64,000 nt of DNA from Actinoplanes sp. TFC3 (lineage in GTDB: Bacteria; Actinomycetota; Actinomycetes; Mycobacteriales; Micromonosporaceae). The DNA is taken from assembly GCF_001553785.1 (NCBI RefSeq), contig NZ_LOJP01000001.1, forward strand, positions 695,367 to 759,366, read 5' to 3'. Of the stretch, positions 56,288-64,000 are shown one piece after another; position 1 is the stretch's first letter; each line of letters starts with the position of its first letter. The notes below the pieces were generated by a model. The model worked only from the letters and a program-made list of their open reading frames with translations, had not been told where the DNA came from and searched no databases. The position numbers and the translations under genes were made by a program.

Positions 56288-56923
56288 TCAGTCGTGACGA
56301 ACTGATCCGGTGGCGTACTGATCAAGGGCGGCTTGCAGTTGTTCGGCCAGCTCCGGTGCGACCACCGGGGCCGAGAAAATCTCCACTGACGCCTTGAGCA
56401 TGCGGACCTGCCCGTTGGGTGAGGCCGGGTCCTCGTCCAGCGCCTGGGCGATCTGTTCGCGCATGAGCAGCATCCCGAGCTTCATGGCGCACAGCACCGC
56501 GGAGTACGCCCGCGGGTCGGCGGACTTGCGCCCGGTCTTCTTCAACCAGCGCTCGCCCTCGTCGATCATCCGGAAGAACAGCGAGGTCCCGGTCGGCGAG
56601 CCGTCCATCGTCGAGCGGACCACGTAGTTCTGCAGCCGCAGTGGCGCGGCGTTCATCACGTCGAGCAGATAGCCCTCATCGACCTGGGCCGAGGCCGCCA
56701 TCATCGGCTCGCGCAGCCGGGTGAACTCGGCCAGCACATAGTCGTCGCAGGCGTCGCGCAGCCCCTCCTTGGACCCGAAGTGGTGACGCAGCAGCCCCGA
56801 GGACACCTCGGCGGCCTGCGCGATGTCGCGGATCGACGTCTCCTTGACACCCCGCTCGGCGATGAGCGTGATCGCGGCTTCCCGGATGCGGGCGCGGGCG
56901 GTCAGATCCGGCGGGCTACTCAC
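56288..56923 (-). CDS. TetR-family regulator of the exporter
   Basis: A 211-residue repressor with helix-turn-helix TARARIREAAITLIAERGVKETSIRDIAQAAEVSSGLLRHHFGSKEGLRDACDD and a C-terminal TetR domain. GTG 56923 lies inside a CACATGTG palindrome, and no ribosome-binding site is obvious, so the transcript may be leaderless. It is first in a leftward operon with the exporter ATPase and permease, and the upstream repeats are likely its operator. Confidence 0.92.
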   Translation of the reverse strand: MSSPPDLTARARIREAAITLIAERGVKETSIRDIAQAAEVSSGLLRHHFGSKEGLRDACDDYVLAEFTRLREPMMAASAQVDEGYLLDVMNAAPLRLQNYVVRSTMDGSPTGTSLFFRMIDEGERWLKKTGRKSADPRAYSAVLCAMKLGMLLMREQIAQALDEDPASPNGQVRMLKASVEIFSAPVVAPELAEQLQAALDQYATGSVRHD

Positions 56924-56951
56924 ATGTGTAGGTTACTGCACAACTGTGTAG
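56921..56951. promoter_or_regulatory. Candidate TetR operator, two direct copies
   Basis: CACATGTGTAG (56921-56931) and CACAACTGTGTAG (56939-56951) are two palindrome-containing copies (CACA...TGTG) about two helical turns apart, overlapping the start of the TetR gene. The arrangement fits autorepression of the TetR-exporter operon. It also flanks the end of the NACHT gene. Confidence 0.55.
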
Positions 56952-56966
56952 CTCATAACCCCGCGG

Positions 56967-59618
56967 TCAGGGTTCGCCGGGAGACTCTTGACCAATGGCG
57001 GAGAGCTCTTGATGTACAAGCAGGTCGAGCACCTGCTGCCGATACGCGATCAGGTCCCGGTTGAAGATGAGCAGGTCCAGGCCGGAGAAGCGAATCCAGA
57101 CCGAAGGCTTCGCATCCGCCAGGGACGAGCAGTTAAGAGTTCGCGCCAGGGCGGTAATGACGTTGTTGTAGTGCTGCCGGAGGGCGATCGAGGCTCCCAG
57201 CCCAACCACCACCAGCAGGATCCCCCGCATCATCGTGGCAAGCGATGGCGGGCCCGCTTCGAGGAACAACCTGGTCAGCAGGTAAGTACCGGCGCAGTAG
57301 CCCAGGATGAGCGGAACAGAGCTGATGATCACGGCTTGAACAGGGGTGGCCGGCAGCAAACGCGCTCGCGTGGGGCGCACCTGACGCAAGGCCGCGACAT
57401 GCGGGTACGTCTCAGCTTCGCCGCTTGCCCGGGGTGCTGCCGTCGCCACCGTCGTGGCATAGGTCAGCGCGCTGGGCCGGAGATCGCGGTACAGGGTGGT
57501 GAAGACGCCAAGGCCCTGGGACCAGGGAAAGAACCACCGACGCCGCTTGTTGATCTGGTCCACCCGGTGATCCAGCCCGAGCGCGTCGGCGTCCATGTCG
57601 ACGAGCAGAGTGGCCACGGCGGGTTGCCGCAGAGCTGCTTCGCACAGCACGGCTGCCCACTTCTCGGCCCGCGCCGGCTCGGCATGCATCTGCTCGATCA
57701 GCATGGCCAGGAACGGCGGAAGCGCGGCGTTCTCGATGAGCAGGCCGGGGTGTTCGATCAGCAGGTCGACCGAGCAGGTCCGGGCCAGCCGGAAGGCGGC
57801 CGGGGCGTCGAACGCCGCATAGGAGCCGAAGATCGCGGTCAGCCGGGACCTGTCGCGCCCGACCAGCCGGCGGAAGACCTCTTCGAGGGGCAGGCGGCAG
57901 GGCTGGCCGTACATTTTCCGCCACTCGTTCTCGTCGGCCAGGATGATGTTGAACAGGTGAAGGCGGCGCAGGAACGCCTCGTCCCAGTCGGAGGACTCGA
58001 CGCTGAGCAGGCCCTCGGCCTCGTTGTCGGCGTACTCATCCCAGGCACTGTGGTCGTACCGGCGGGTCTCCAGGAAGCAATACCCGGCGAGCACCCGGTT
58101 CTTGGAGGCCCACACGTCGTCCATGGCCTGCAGTTGCTGCACCGGCGCGAGCAGGCCCAAGGCGAAGGGGATCACCTCGACCAGCCGGGTGCTGGTGGTC
58201 GGCTGGCCGGCGAAGCTGGCGTGCAACTCCATCAGCTTCTGCCAGCCGTCGGCGCGAATCCGGATGCACTCGCGGGCGGCCAGGAACTCGCAGAAGGTCA
58301 GGTGGATGAACCGCAGCGACTCGCCGGGCTTCTCCACGGCGATGATGCCGGTCTCCTTGCACAGTTCGAGCAGCATCTGTTCGGCGGCCTCGGCCGTGGA
58401 GCAGCCGTGCACCTCGGTGGCCAACTCGATCGCCCGCGACCAGGGAATGGAGTTCGAGGGCTGGTTCGGGTCGGTCAGGTTCTCATAGGCCAGCGGCCCG
58501 AGGACTTGCTCGCGTTGAGCCTGCAGCGCCGACTTGGCTGCGATGCCCAGTTGCCTGCTTCTGCGCGCGACCAGCAGCTCCTCGACGACATGGTTGTAGA
58601 AAGCGGTACGGGTGTCCGGTGCCCCGCTTCCCGATCCCTGATCGTTTGCCACATACATCGCCAGGATGAGCGGGTTGCTGCACATCTCCCGCAGGGTCGG
58701 GCGATCGGTGAGGTCGCCGTAGATGCGGTTGGCCGAGGCCAGCGGGTCATGGGTGAACGGCCACTTGGTCAGGAAGGTGTAGACGTCGGCCGAGCTGAAC
58801 CGCTTGACCCGGTACGTGGACTCGAAGTGCGCGTCGAAGTCGGCTCGGACCTGGTCGTGGAACTGGCTGCGCATCGTCAGCAGCAGCCGGCTCTTCACGC
58901 TGTCGTTCATCAGGCGTCTGCTCAAACCGGCGATGGCGAGCGAGATGGCCGGGTAACGTTCGCTGGGAACCTCGTCGAGGCCGTCGAGCAGGACGAGCAA
59001 ACCCGAGCCGCGGCTGGCTGCCTCGAACAGCTCGTGCATCTCGTAGCCGTGCACGCTTTCCACTTTTGTCCGCAGCTCCGTCATCAGCCAGTCGGTGAGC
59101 TTGTCCGGACTGGACATTCGGCGCGGCGGTTTGAGCTGACGCAATTCCAGGATGATCGGTAAGCGTCCGCTCTTGGTGCGAAACGATTCTTCGCAGGCGT
59201 GCAGGAAAAGGTGTTTGACGAAGGTCGACTTGCCCGACCCCGGTTCGCCGACAATGCGGACCCGGCTCACATCATCACGCCAGATGTCGTCCGGGTGGTG
59301 CGCCGCCTTGGTGGTCGAGCTCTCCAGGGTCAGCGGTACGTACACCGTTTTTATGGTGAGGTTGGTGCCCCACCGGCCCGGAACGTGCAGCACCCGCGTC
59401 TCCGGGTTCTTGATCTGCACCCGGCAGTACGAGCGCAAACTCGTCAGGTCAGCCATGGAATGCCGGAAGAACCGCAGGAAGAGCCAAATTATCGGTTCCA
59501 CTATCCGGCGCACGACCTCGCCGGTAACGGCTCGCACCCGGCGTCTGAGGTAAGCCAGGATGCCGACTGCCCCGAGGGTGATGGCAACGGTGGTGCTTAT
59601 CGTCCGGATGGTGTCCAC
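56967..59618 (-). CDS. Membrane-anchored NACHT-domain NTPase
   Basis: An 883-residue STAND-type protein. One N-terminal membrane helix (about residues 8-25) and a hydrophobic stretch (about 43-52) precede a NACHT module: Walker A VRIVGEPGSGKSTFVKHLF (about 118-130), Walker B LLVLLDGLDEVPSERYP (about 205-218), sensor LLLTMRSQF. A conserved winged-helix region follows (ETGIIAVEKPGESLRFIHLTFCEFLAARECI, about 430-460), then an all-helical C-terminal part without obvious repeats, and two or three further helices (about 763-785 and 797-817). Bacterial NACHT proteins include phage-defence sensors, while others have unclear roles. GTG 59618 is the start. No effector gene is adjacent, so activity must lie within this chain. 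Confidence 0.85.
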   Translation of the reverse strand: MDTIRTISTTVAITLGAVGILAYLRRRVRAVTGEVVRRIVEPIIWLFLRFFRHSMADLTSLRSYCRVQIKNPETRVLHVPGRWGTNLTIKTVYVPLTLESSTTKAAHHPDDIWRDDVSRVRIVGEPGSGKSTFVKHLFLHACEESFRTKSGRLPIILELRQLKPPRRMSSPDKLTDWLMTELRTKVESVHGYEMHELFEAASRGSGLLVLLDGLDEVPSERYPAISLAIAGLSRRLMNDSVKSRLLLTMRSQFHDQVRADFDAHFESTYRVKRFSSADVYTFLTKWPFTHDPLASANRIYGDLTDRPTLREMCSNPLILAMYVANDQGSGSGAPDTRTAFYNHVVEELLVARRSRQLGIAAKSALQAQREQVLGPLAYENLTDPNQPSNSIPWSRAIELATEVHGCSTAEAAEQMLLELCKETGIIAVEKPGESLRFIHLTFCEFLAARECIRIRADGWQKLMELHASFAGQPTTSTRLVEVIPFALGLLAPVQQLQAMDDVWASKNRVLAGYCFLETRRYDHSAWDEYADNEAEGLLSVESSDWDEAFLRRLHLFNIILADENEWRKMYGQPCRLPLEEVFRRLVGRDRSRLTAIFGSYAAFDAPAAFRLARTCSVDLLIEHPGLLIENAALPPFLAMLIEQMHAEPARAEKWAAVLCEAALRQPAVATLLVDMDADALGLDHRVDQINKRRRWFFPWSQGLGVFTTLYRDLRPSALTYATTVATAAPRASGEAETYPHVAALRQVRPTRARLLPATPVQAVIISSVPLILGYCAGTYLLTRLFLEAGPPSLATMMRGILLVVVGLGASIALRQHYNNVITALARTLNCSSLADAKPSVWIRFSGLDLLIFNRDLIAYRQQVLDLLVHQELSAIGQESPGEP

Positions 59619-59672
59619 AGCGGCGACCCACTTTCACGTCGGGGCTCACCAGGTGCTGAAGACTCTATTGAT

Positions 59673-59695
59673 GGGCCAACCGGATTGATTGGCCC
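59673..59695 (-). terminator. Short hairpin downstream of KdpD
   Basis: GGGCCAA at 59673-59679 pairs with TTGGCCC at 59689-59695. It lies between the KdpD stop and the NACHT gene start, and could end the antiporter-KdpD transcript. The stem is only 7 bp. Confidence 0.45.
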
Positions 59696-59740
59696 GGCCG
59701 ACGCCAGCCGGTGCGATGAAGGGACGCGGTTTTCCGCCGA

Positions 59741-62149
59741 TCATCGAGGCGATGGCGCCGTCATGGTGCCCGACGGCAACGCCAGCACCATCGTCAGTCC
59801 GCCGCCCGGCGTCTCCTCGGGCACCAGCGTGCCGCCCATCGCCTCGGTCAGCCCGCGGGACAGCGCCAGCCCCAGCCCGACCCCGATGTGGTTGTCCCGG
59901 TCGCCGAGGCGCTGGAAGGGCAGGAACACGTCGTCCCACCGGTCCGCCGGGATTCCCGGGCCGTGGTCGATGACCCGGATCTGCACGCTGGGACCGAGCG
60001 CGCTCGCGGTGATCACCGGCGGGCGGTCCGGCGGGCTGAAGCGCAGTGCGTTGCCCAGCAGGTTGACCAGCACCCGTTCCAGCAACCCCGGGTCGGCGTG
60101 CAGGACCGGCAGGTCGTCGGGGATGTGAGCGATAACGGTGCGGCCTTGCGGTCCCAGATCATCGAGCGCCCGCGGTACGACCTCCTCCGCCCCGATCGCC
60201 AGCAACGTCACCCCGAGCGCCCCGGCCTGCAACCGGCTCATGTCCAGCAGGTTGCTCACCAGCCGGTGCAGCCGGTCCAGGCTCTCGTCGGCGGTTTCGA
60301 GCAGCGCGGCCCGGTCCTCGTCGTCGAAGTCCACGTCGGCGCTGCGCAGGCTGGCCACCGAGGCTTTCGCCGAGGCCAGCGGGGTGCGCAGATCATGGCT
60401 GACCGCGGCCAGCAGCGCCGTCCGCATCCGGTCCGCCTCGGCGATCGGCTTGGCCGCAGCCGCCTCGGCAGCCAGTCGCTCCTGACGCAACGCCACCGCC
60501 GCCTGGGCTGCGAACGCCTCGACGATGCGCCGATCGGAGGCTTCGAGCGGTCGCCCGTACAGCAGCATGATGAGGTCGTTGTCGACTTTGACCTCGCTCC
60601 CAACAGGACCGGAGGCGTTTCCCACGCTCGCCACCACGGCACCGTCGGAGAGCAGGATTACCGCGTCGAGGGTGAAGGTCTCGCGCAGCCGTTCCAGCAA
60701 CGCCATCAGCGGCCGCTCGCCCCGCAGGACGCTGCCCGCAACGGTGGCCAGCGTCTGCGCGTCGGCTCCGGCCTGCGCCGCCCGCCGGGTGCTGCGCGCA
60801 GCGGTGTCGACCACCCAGCTCACCGCGAGCGCGACCACCACGAAGATCGCCAGCGCGAGCAGGTTGCTGCCCTCGGCGATGGCCAGGCGCCCGAACGGCG
60901 GGGTGAAGAACCAGTTCAGCAGCAGGAACCCGCCCACCGCGGCAAGCAGCGCGGACCAGAGTCCGCCGATCAGCGCGATGCCGACGACCGCGGCCAGGAA
61001 CACCAGGATGTCGTTGGTCAGCGACAACCCCGGACCGAGCTTGAGTGCGCCGGTCAGCGCGGGTAGCCCAGCGGCGACGGCGACCAGGCCGGCGATCCGG
61101 CGGCCCCGCGACAGCGCCGCCGGCATCCGGGTGCGCCGGCCCGTCGCGGCGCGCTCGTGCGGCACGAGGTGCACGTCGATCGTGCCGGACAGCGCGGTGG
61201 TCGTCACGCCCACGCCTGCACTGAGCAACTGCGCGAGCCTGCCCCGGCTGGAGGCTCCGAGCACGATCTGCGTGGCGTTGACCGCCCGCGCGAAGTCGAG
61301 CAGCGCTTGCGGCACGTCGGCGCCGGCCACCTGGTGGTATGAGCCGCCGAGGTCCTCGACCAGCACCCGTTGCCGGGCCAGTTGGGCGGGATCGGCGCCG
61401 ATCAGCCCGTCGTTGCGGGTCACGTGCACGGCCAGCAGATCCGCGCCCCTGCTGCGTGCGGCGATCCGGGCGGCCCGGCGGATCAGGGTCTCGCCCTCAG
61501 CACCCCCGGTCAGGGCCACCACGATGCGTTCCCGGGTTTCCCAGGTCGCCTCGATCTTGTTGTCCGCGCGGTACCGGCCGAGTTGGTCCTCCACCTTGTC
61601 GGCCAGCCACAACAAGGCAAGTTCCCGAAGAGCGGTGAGGTTGCCCGTACGGAAATAGTTGCCCAGCGCCGCATCGACCTCCTCGGGCCGATAGACGTTG
61701 CCGTGCGCCAGCCGCCGCCGCAACGCCTCCGGGGTCATGTCGACCAGCTCGACCTGCTCCGCGCCGCGCACCACCGCATCGGGTACGGTCTCGCGCGGCG
61801 CCACCCCGGTGATCTGCCTGACCACGTCGGTCAGCGACACCAGATGCTGGACGTTCACCGTGCTGAGCACGTCGAACCCGGCCGCCAGCAGCCGCTCCAC
61901 GTCGCGGTGGTGCCCGGCGAGCTCGTCGACGACGACGAGTTCCGGCTTGCGGGCCGGCACCGCGTCGAGGTCCACCCGCTCCAGGCCGTCGAGCATCGCC
62001 GCGGTGTGCGGGCGGCCGTGGGTTTCCACGACCGCCACCACCACATCCGTTCCCCGCGCGGCCCGGCGTTGCGCCTCCTGCAGCATCGCGTAGGTCTTAC
62101 CGACCCCGGGCGCGGCGCCGAGGTAGATGCGCAACTGTCCGCGGGTCAT
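59741..62149 (-). CDS. kdpD: KdpD-type sensor histidine kinase
   Basis: An 802-residue kinase. An N-terminal KdpD cytoplasmic domain carries LRIYLGAAPGVGKTYAMLQEAQ (Walker-like) and VVVDELAGHHRDVERLLAAGFDVLSTVNVQHL. A universal-stress-protein-like domain, four membrane helices (about residues 365-470), a GAF-like region, HisKA with VSHDLRTPLASAK (His585), and an HATPase (NLLGNALRFSP, DHGPGIP, GVGLGLALSRGLTEAMGG) follow. ATG 62149 overlaps the antiporter stop (TGATG). KdpD senses K+ limitation or salt stress and normally pairs with KdpE and the KdpFABC pump; none lies within the window. Coupling to a Na+/H+ antiporter suggests ion-homeostasis control. Confidence 0.93.
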   Translation of the reverse strand: MTRGQLRIYLGAAPGVGKTYAMLQEAQRRAARGTDVVVAVVETHGRPHTAAMLDGLERVDLDAVPARKPELVVVDELAGHHRDVERLLAAGFDVLSTVNVQHLVSLTDVVRQITGVAPRETVPDAVVRGAEQVELVDMTPEALRRRLAHGNVYRPEEVDAALGNYFRTGNLTALRELALLWLADKVEDQLGRYRADNKIEATWETRERIVVALTGGAEGETLIRRAARIAARSRGADLLAVHVTRNDGLIGADPAQLARQRVLVEDLGGSYHQVAGADVPQALLDFARAVNATQIVLGASSRGRLAQLLSAGVGVTTTALSGTIDVHLVPHERAATGRRTRMPAALSRGRRIAGLVAVAAGLPALTGALKLGPGLSLTNDILVFLAAVVGIALIGGLWSALLAAVGGFLLLNWFFTPPFGRLAIAEGSNLLALAIFVVVALAVSWVVDTAARSTRRAAQAGADAQTLATVAGSVLRGERPLMALLERLRETFTLDAVILLSDGAVVASVGNASGPVGSEVKVDNDLIMLLYGRPLEASDRRIVEAFAAQAAVALRQERLAAEAAAAKPIAEADRMRTALLAAVSHDLRTPLASAKASVASLRSADVDFDDEDRAALLETADESLDRLHRLVSNLLDMSRLQAGALGVTLLAIGAEEVVPRALDDLGPQGRTVIAHIPDDLPVLHADPGLLERVLVNLLGNALRFSPPDRPPVITASALGPSVQIRVIDHGPGIPADRWDDVFLPFQRLGDRDNHIGVGLGLALSRGLTEAMGGTLVPEETPGGGLTMVLALPSGTMTAPSPR

Positions 62150-63789
62150 CAGCGCCGGTCCGGGAGCAGCCGTTCCTCGTGGTCCAGCTCGCGCTCCAGC
62201 ACCCGCAGACCCTCGTCGGACAGTTGCCCGGCGTCGCGCCACCGCAGCAACTCGTCGCGCTGGGCGTCGATCACCGAGCGGCGTACCCGTAGCGCCGCCT
62301 CGTACTGCGAGGAAACCGGCAGCTCGTCGGAGTCCGCCGCGTCGAGCAGGTCGATGCGGCGCTGGTAGCGCTCCAGCCGGTGCCCGTACTGCTTGCGCAT
62401 CGTCTCGATCGCATGGTCTTCGACGTCGTCGTGCGGGTCCTGGTCGATCTCGTCGAGCCGGTCCATCGCCGCACGCACCGACGCCGCGCGGGCCTCGTTG
62501 CGCTCCCGGGCGTCGTCCGTCTCGTTCGCGCGCAGGCCCAGCAGGCGTACCAGTGGCGCGAACGACAAGCCCTGCCCGACCAGCGTGACGAGCACGACCG
62601 CAAAGGCACAGAACAGCAGCAGGTCGCGGTCGGGGAACGGCAGGCCCGCATCGGTGTGGGTGGGGATGGTGAAGACGGCCGCAAGCGTGATGACGCCGCG
62701 GGTTCCGGCCCAGCTCAAAGCGGTGATTTCCCGTACGTTCAAAGCCCGGTCAGCGCGCCCCGGACTGTCCGCCGGGTCCCCACCGAGCCGGGCATGCATC
62801 GACCTCGGCAGTACCTGGGTCACTATCAGGAACAGCGGGCGCAGGAGCAGCGCAACACCGACGGAGATCGCCACCGCGATGACGATGGTCGACGTCTTGT
62901 ACTCCGACAGGCCCTCGATCACCAGCGGTAGCTGCTGACCGATGAGCAGGAAGACCAGCCCCTCCAGCAGGAAGTCGACCAGCCGCCACACGGCGCTGAC
63001 CTGCAGCCTGCTGGCGCCCGAGCTGAGCCGCGGGGTGTCGTGCCCGACGATCAGACCGGCCACGACCACCGCCAGCACGCCGGAGACGTACACGTGCTCG
63101 GCGAGCGTGTACGCCACGAACGGAGTGGCCAGCGAGATGGCGTTCGCAATCAGCGGGTCGCGCTGGATCGGGCGGGACGCGCGGGCCGCATAGGCGACCA
63201 CGACACCAGCGATCACACCGCCAGCCGCGGAGATGACGAACTCGCCCACTGTGCTGGCGAACGAGAAGTGCCCGCCGATCGCCGCGGAGACCGCCACGCT
63301 CAGCAGGGTCAGGGCGGTGGCGTCGTTGAGCAGCCCCTCGCCCTGGATCAGCGTGATGATGTTGCGCGGCAGGCCGACCTTCTTGCCGACCGCCAGCGCG
63401 GCCACCGGGTCGGGCGGGGCGACCGCAGCGCCCAGGGCGACCCCAGCGGCCATGGTGGCGCCGGCCACGAAGAAGTGGAAGCCCGCGCCGATGAGCAGGG
63501 CGGTGACCAGGACCAGCACCACGGACAGGCTGATCACGGTACGCAGGTTGTGCCGGATATCCAGCAGGGAGGAATCCAGCGCCGCGTTGTAGAGCAGCGG
63601 CGGCAGGATCAGGGTCAGGACTATCTCGGGTTCGAGCTCGATGTTCGGGCCGGGCAGGACGGCGTACATGATCCCGATGAGGGTCAGAAGGGCGGCGGCG
63701 GGCAGCCCGGTGCGGTTGGCGATCCACCGGACCGCCACCACCACCGCTACGCCCGCGAGGATGAACAGCAACGTCGTCTCGACACTCAC
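62149..63789 (-). CDS. Na+/H+ antiporter, CPA1 family
   Basis: A 546-residue protein with about twelve membrane helices (LEPEIVLTLILPPLLYNAALDSS, GAAVAPPDPVAALAVGKKVGLPRNIITLIQGEGLLNDATALTLLSVAV with its ND ion site, LSWAGTRGVITLAAVFTIP) and a charged coiled-coil-like cytosolic tail of about 130 residues (RERNEARAASVRAAMDRLDE...). GTG 63789 with GGGAGA eight bases upstream is the best start; ATG 63813 is an alternative. It is the first gene of the pair with KdpD. A paralogue lies at 25-26.6 kb. Confidence 0.9.
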   Translation of the reverse strand: MSVETTLLFILAGVAVVVAVRWIANRTGLPAAALLTLIGIMYAVLPGPNIELEPEIVLTLILPPLLYNAALDSSLLDIRHNLRTVISLSVVLVLVTALLIGAGFHFFVAGATMAAGVALGAAVAPPDPVAALAVGKKVGLPRNIITLIQGEGLLNDATALTLLSVAVSAAIGGHFSFASTVGEFVISAAGGVIAGVVVAYAARASRPIQRDPLIANAISLATPFVAYTLAEHVYVSGVLAVVVAGLIVGHDTPRLSSGASRLQVSAVWRLVDFLLEGLVFLLIGQQLPLVIEGLSEYKTSTIVIAVAISVGVALLLRPLFLIVTQVLPRSMHARLGGDPADSPGRADRALNVREITALSWAGTRGVITLAAVFTIPTHTDAGLPFPDRDLLLFCAFAVVLVTLVGQGLSFAPLVRLLGLRANETDDARERNEARAASVRAAMDRLDEIDQDPHDDVEDHAIETMRKQYGHRLERYQRRIDLLDAADSDELPVSSQYEAALRVRRSVIDAQRDELLRWRDAGQLSDEGLRVLERELDHEERLLPDRR

Positions 63790-63860
63790 CGAACCATTCT
63801 CCCGGATGAGCATGGCATTCGCGTTACGCTGGCCCCCTTTCGCGGCAGCAAAGGATCTTG

Positions 63861-64000
63861 ATGCGGCTTGTACGAGCAACGCTGGCGCTCGTGATGGCTT
63901 GCACGGCGCTGGCCGTCGCAGGGGGCACCGAGGACCAGATGGCTCCCGCTCAGCGCGCCGAGTCGCTGCTGCAGCGGATGACCCGCGCTGAGAAGCTGAC
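63861..64000 (+). CDS. Start of a secreted GH3-like glycosidase, cut by window end
   Basis: From ATG 63861 an open frame runs to the end of the window, giving about 46 residues. A signal peptide (MRLVRATLALVMACTALAVA) precedes AQRAESLLQRMTRAEKL. That helix is the usual beginning of glycoside hydrolase family 3 beta-glucosidases and xylosidases. The catalytic domain is outside the window, so the assignment is provisional. It is divergent from the antiporter gene. Confidence 0.6.
   Translation, partial: MRLVRATLALVMACTALAVAGGTEDQMAPAQRAESLLQRMTRAEKL

Overview
The window is GC-rich DNA in which nearly every gene has strong GC third-position bias. It carries actinobacterial families such as DUF2382/PRC-barrel stress proteins, mycothiol-type maleylpyruvate isomerase-fold proteins and secreted discoidin-domain proteins. 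This points to a soil or plant-associated filamentous actinomycete, perhaps Micromonosporaceae (Actinoplanes-like). The family-level guess is inference from gene content only.

Left part (1-11.5 kb): a cut XRE-type regulator, an aldo/keto reductase, then a tight seven-gene unit with 4-bp stop/start overlaps. The unit is a ROK regulator, a SsuABC/TauABC-like ABC transporter, two Cys-type sulfatases and the formylglycine-generating enzyme that activates them. A secreted GH43 glycosidase follows 17 bp later. Together they look like a self-contained module for importing and desulfating sulfated organic compounds, possibly sulfated glycans.

11.5-25 kb: an OLD-like AAA ATPase overlapping an RloB-family gene (an AbiL/RloAB-like defence candidate) sits between secreted-protein genes (GH43, PI-PLC-like lipase, large discoidin protein). 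Then come a low-complexity YtxH-like membrane protein flanked on both sides by short tandem repeats, two DUF2382 stress proteins, an MFS exporter coupled to a DUF6271-like protein, and a TetR/maleylpyruvate-isomerase-fold pair.

25-38.7 kb: a Na+/H+ antiporter diverges from glyA, which is preceded by a recognisable ZTP (pfl) riboswitch. Next are a yellow/MRJP-like protein, a 59-codon relic of an OmpR-type response regulator, a metallophosphoesterase, and a secreted discoidin/beta-helix protein. A LacI regulator diverges from a sugar ABC operon across a perfect palindrome. Between the permease and ATPase genes of that operon lie three perfectly spaced 89-bp tandem repeats, each encoding a 30-residue micro-ORF that overlaps its neighbours by ATGA. 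This is the most unusual structure in the window.

38.7-52.3 kb: an L-rhamnose regulon. The leftward operon encodes the transporter (ATPase, two permeases, binding protein) and L-rhamnose isomerase. The rightward genes encode a LacI regulator, then a bifunctional rhamnulose-phosphate aldolase/lactaldehyde dehydrogenase, rhamnulokinase and LutABC lactate oxidation. TGAAACGTTTCA-type operators lie in the intergenic regions. The set converts rhamnose to DHAP and, through lactaldehyde and lactate, to pyruvate.

52.3-64 kb: a STAS anti-anti-sigma protein, a third aldo/keto reductase, a TetR-controlled ABC exporter with a candidate operator, a membrane-anchored NACHT NTPase, a KdpD sensor kinase with no kdpE or kdpFABC nearby that is coupled to a second Na+/H+ antiporter, and the first codons of a secreted GH3-like glycosidase cut by the window end.
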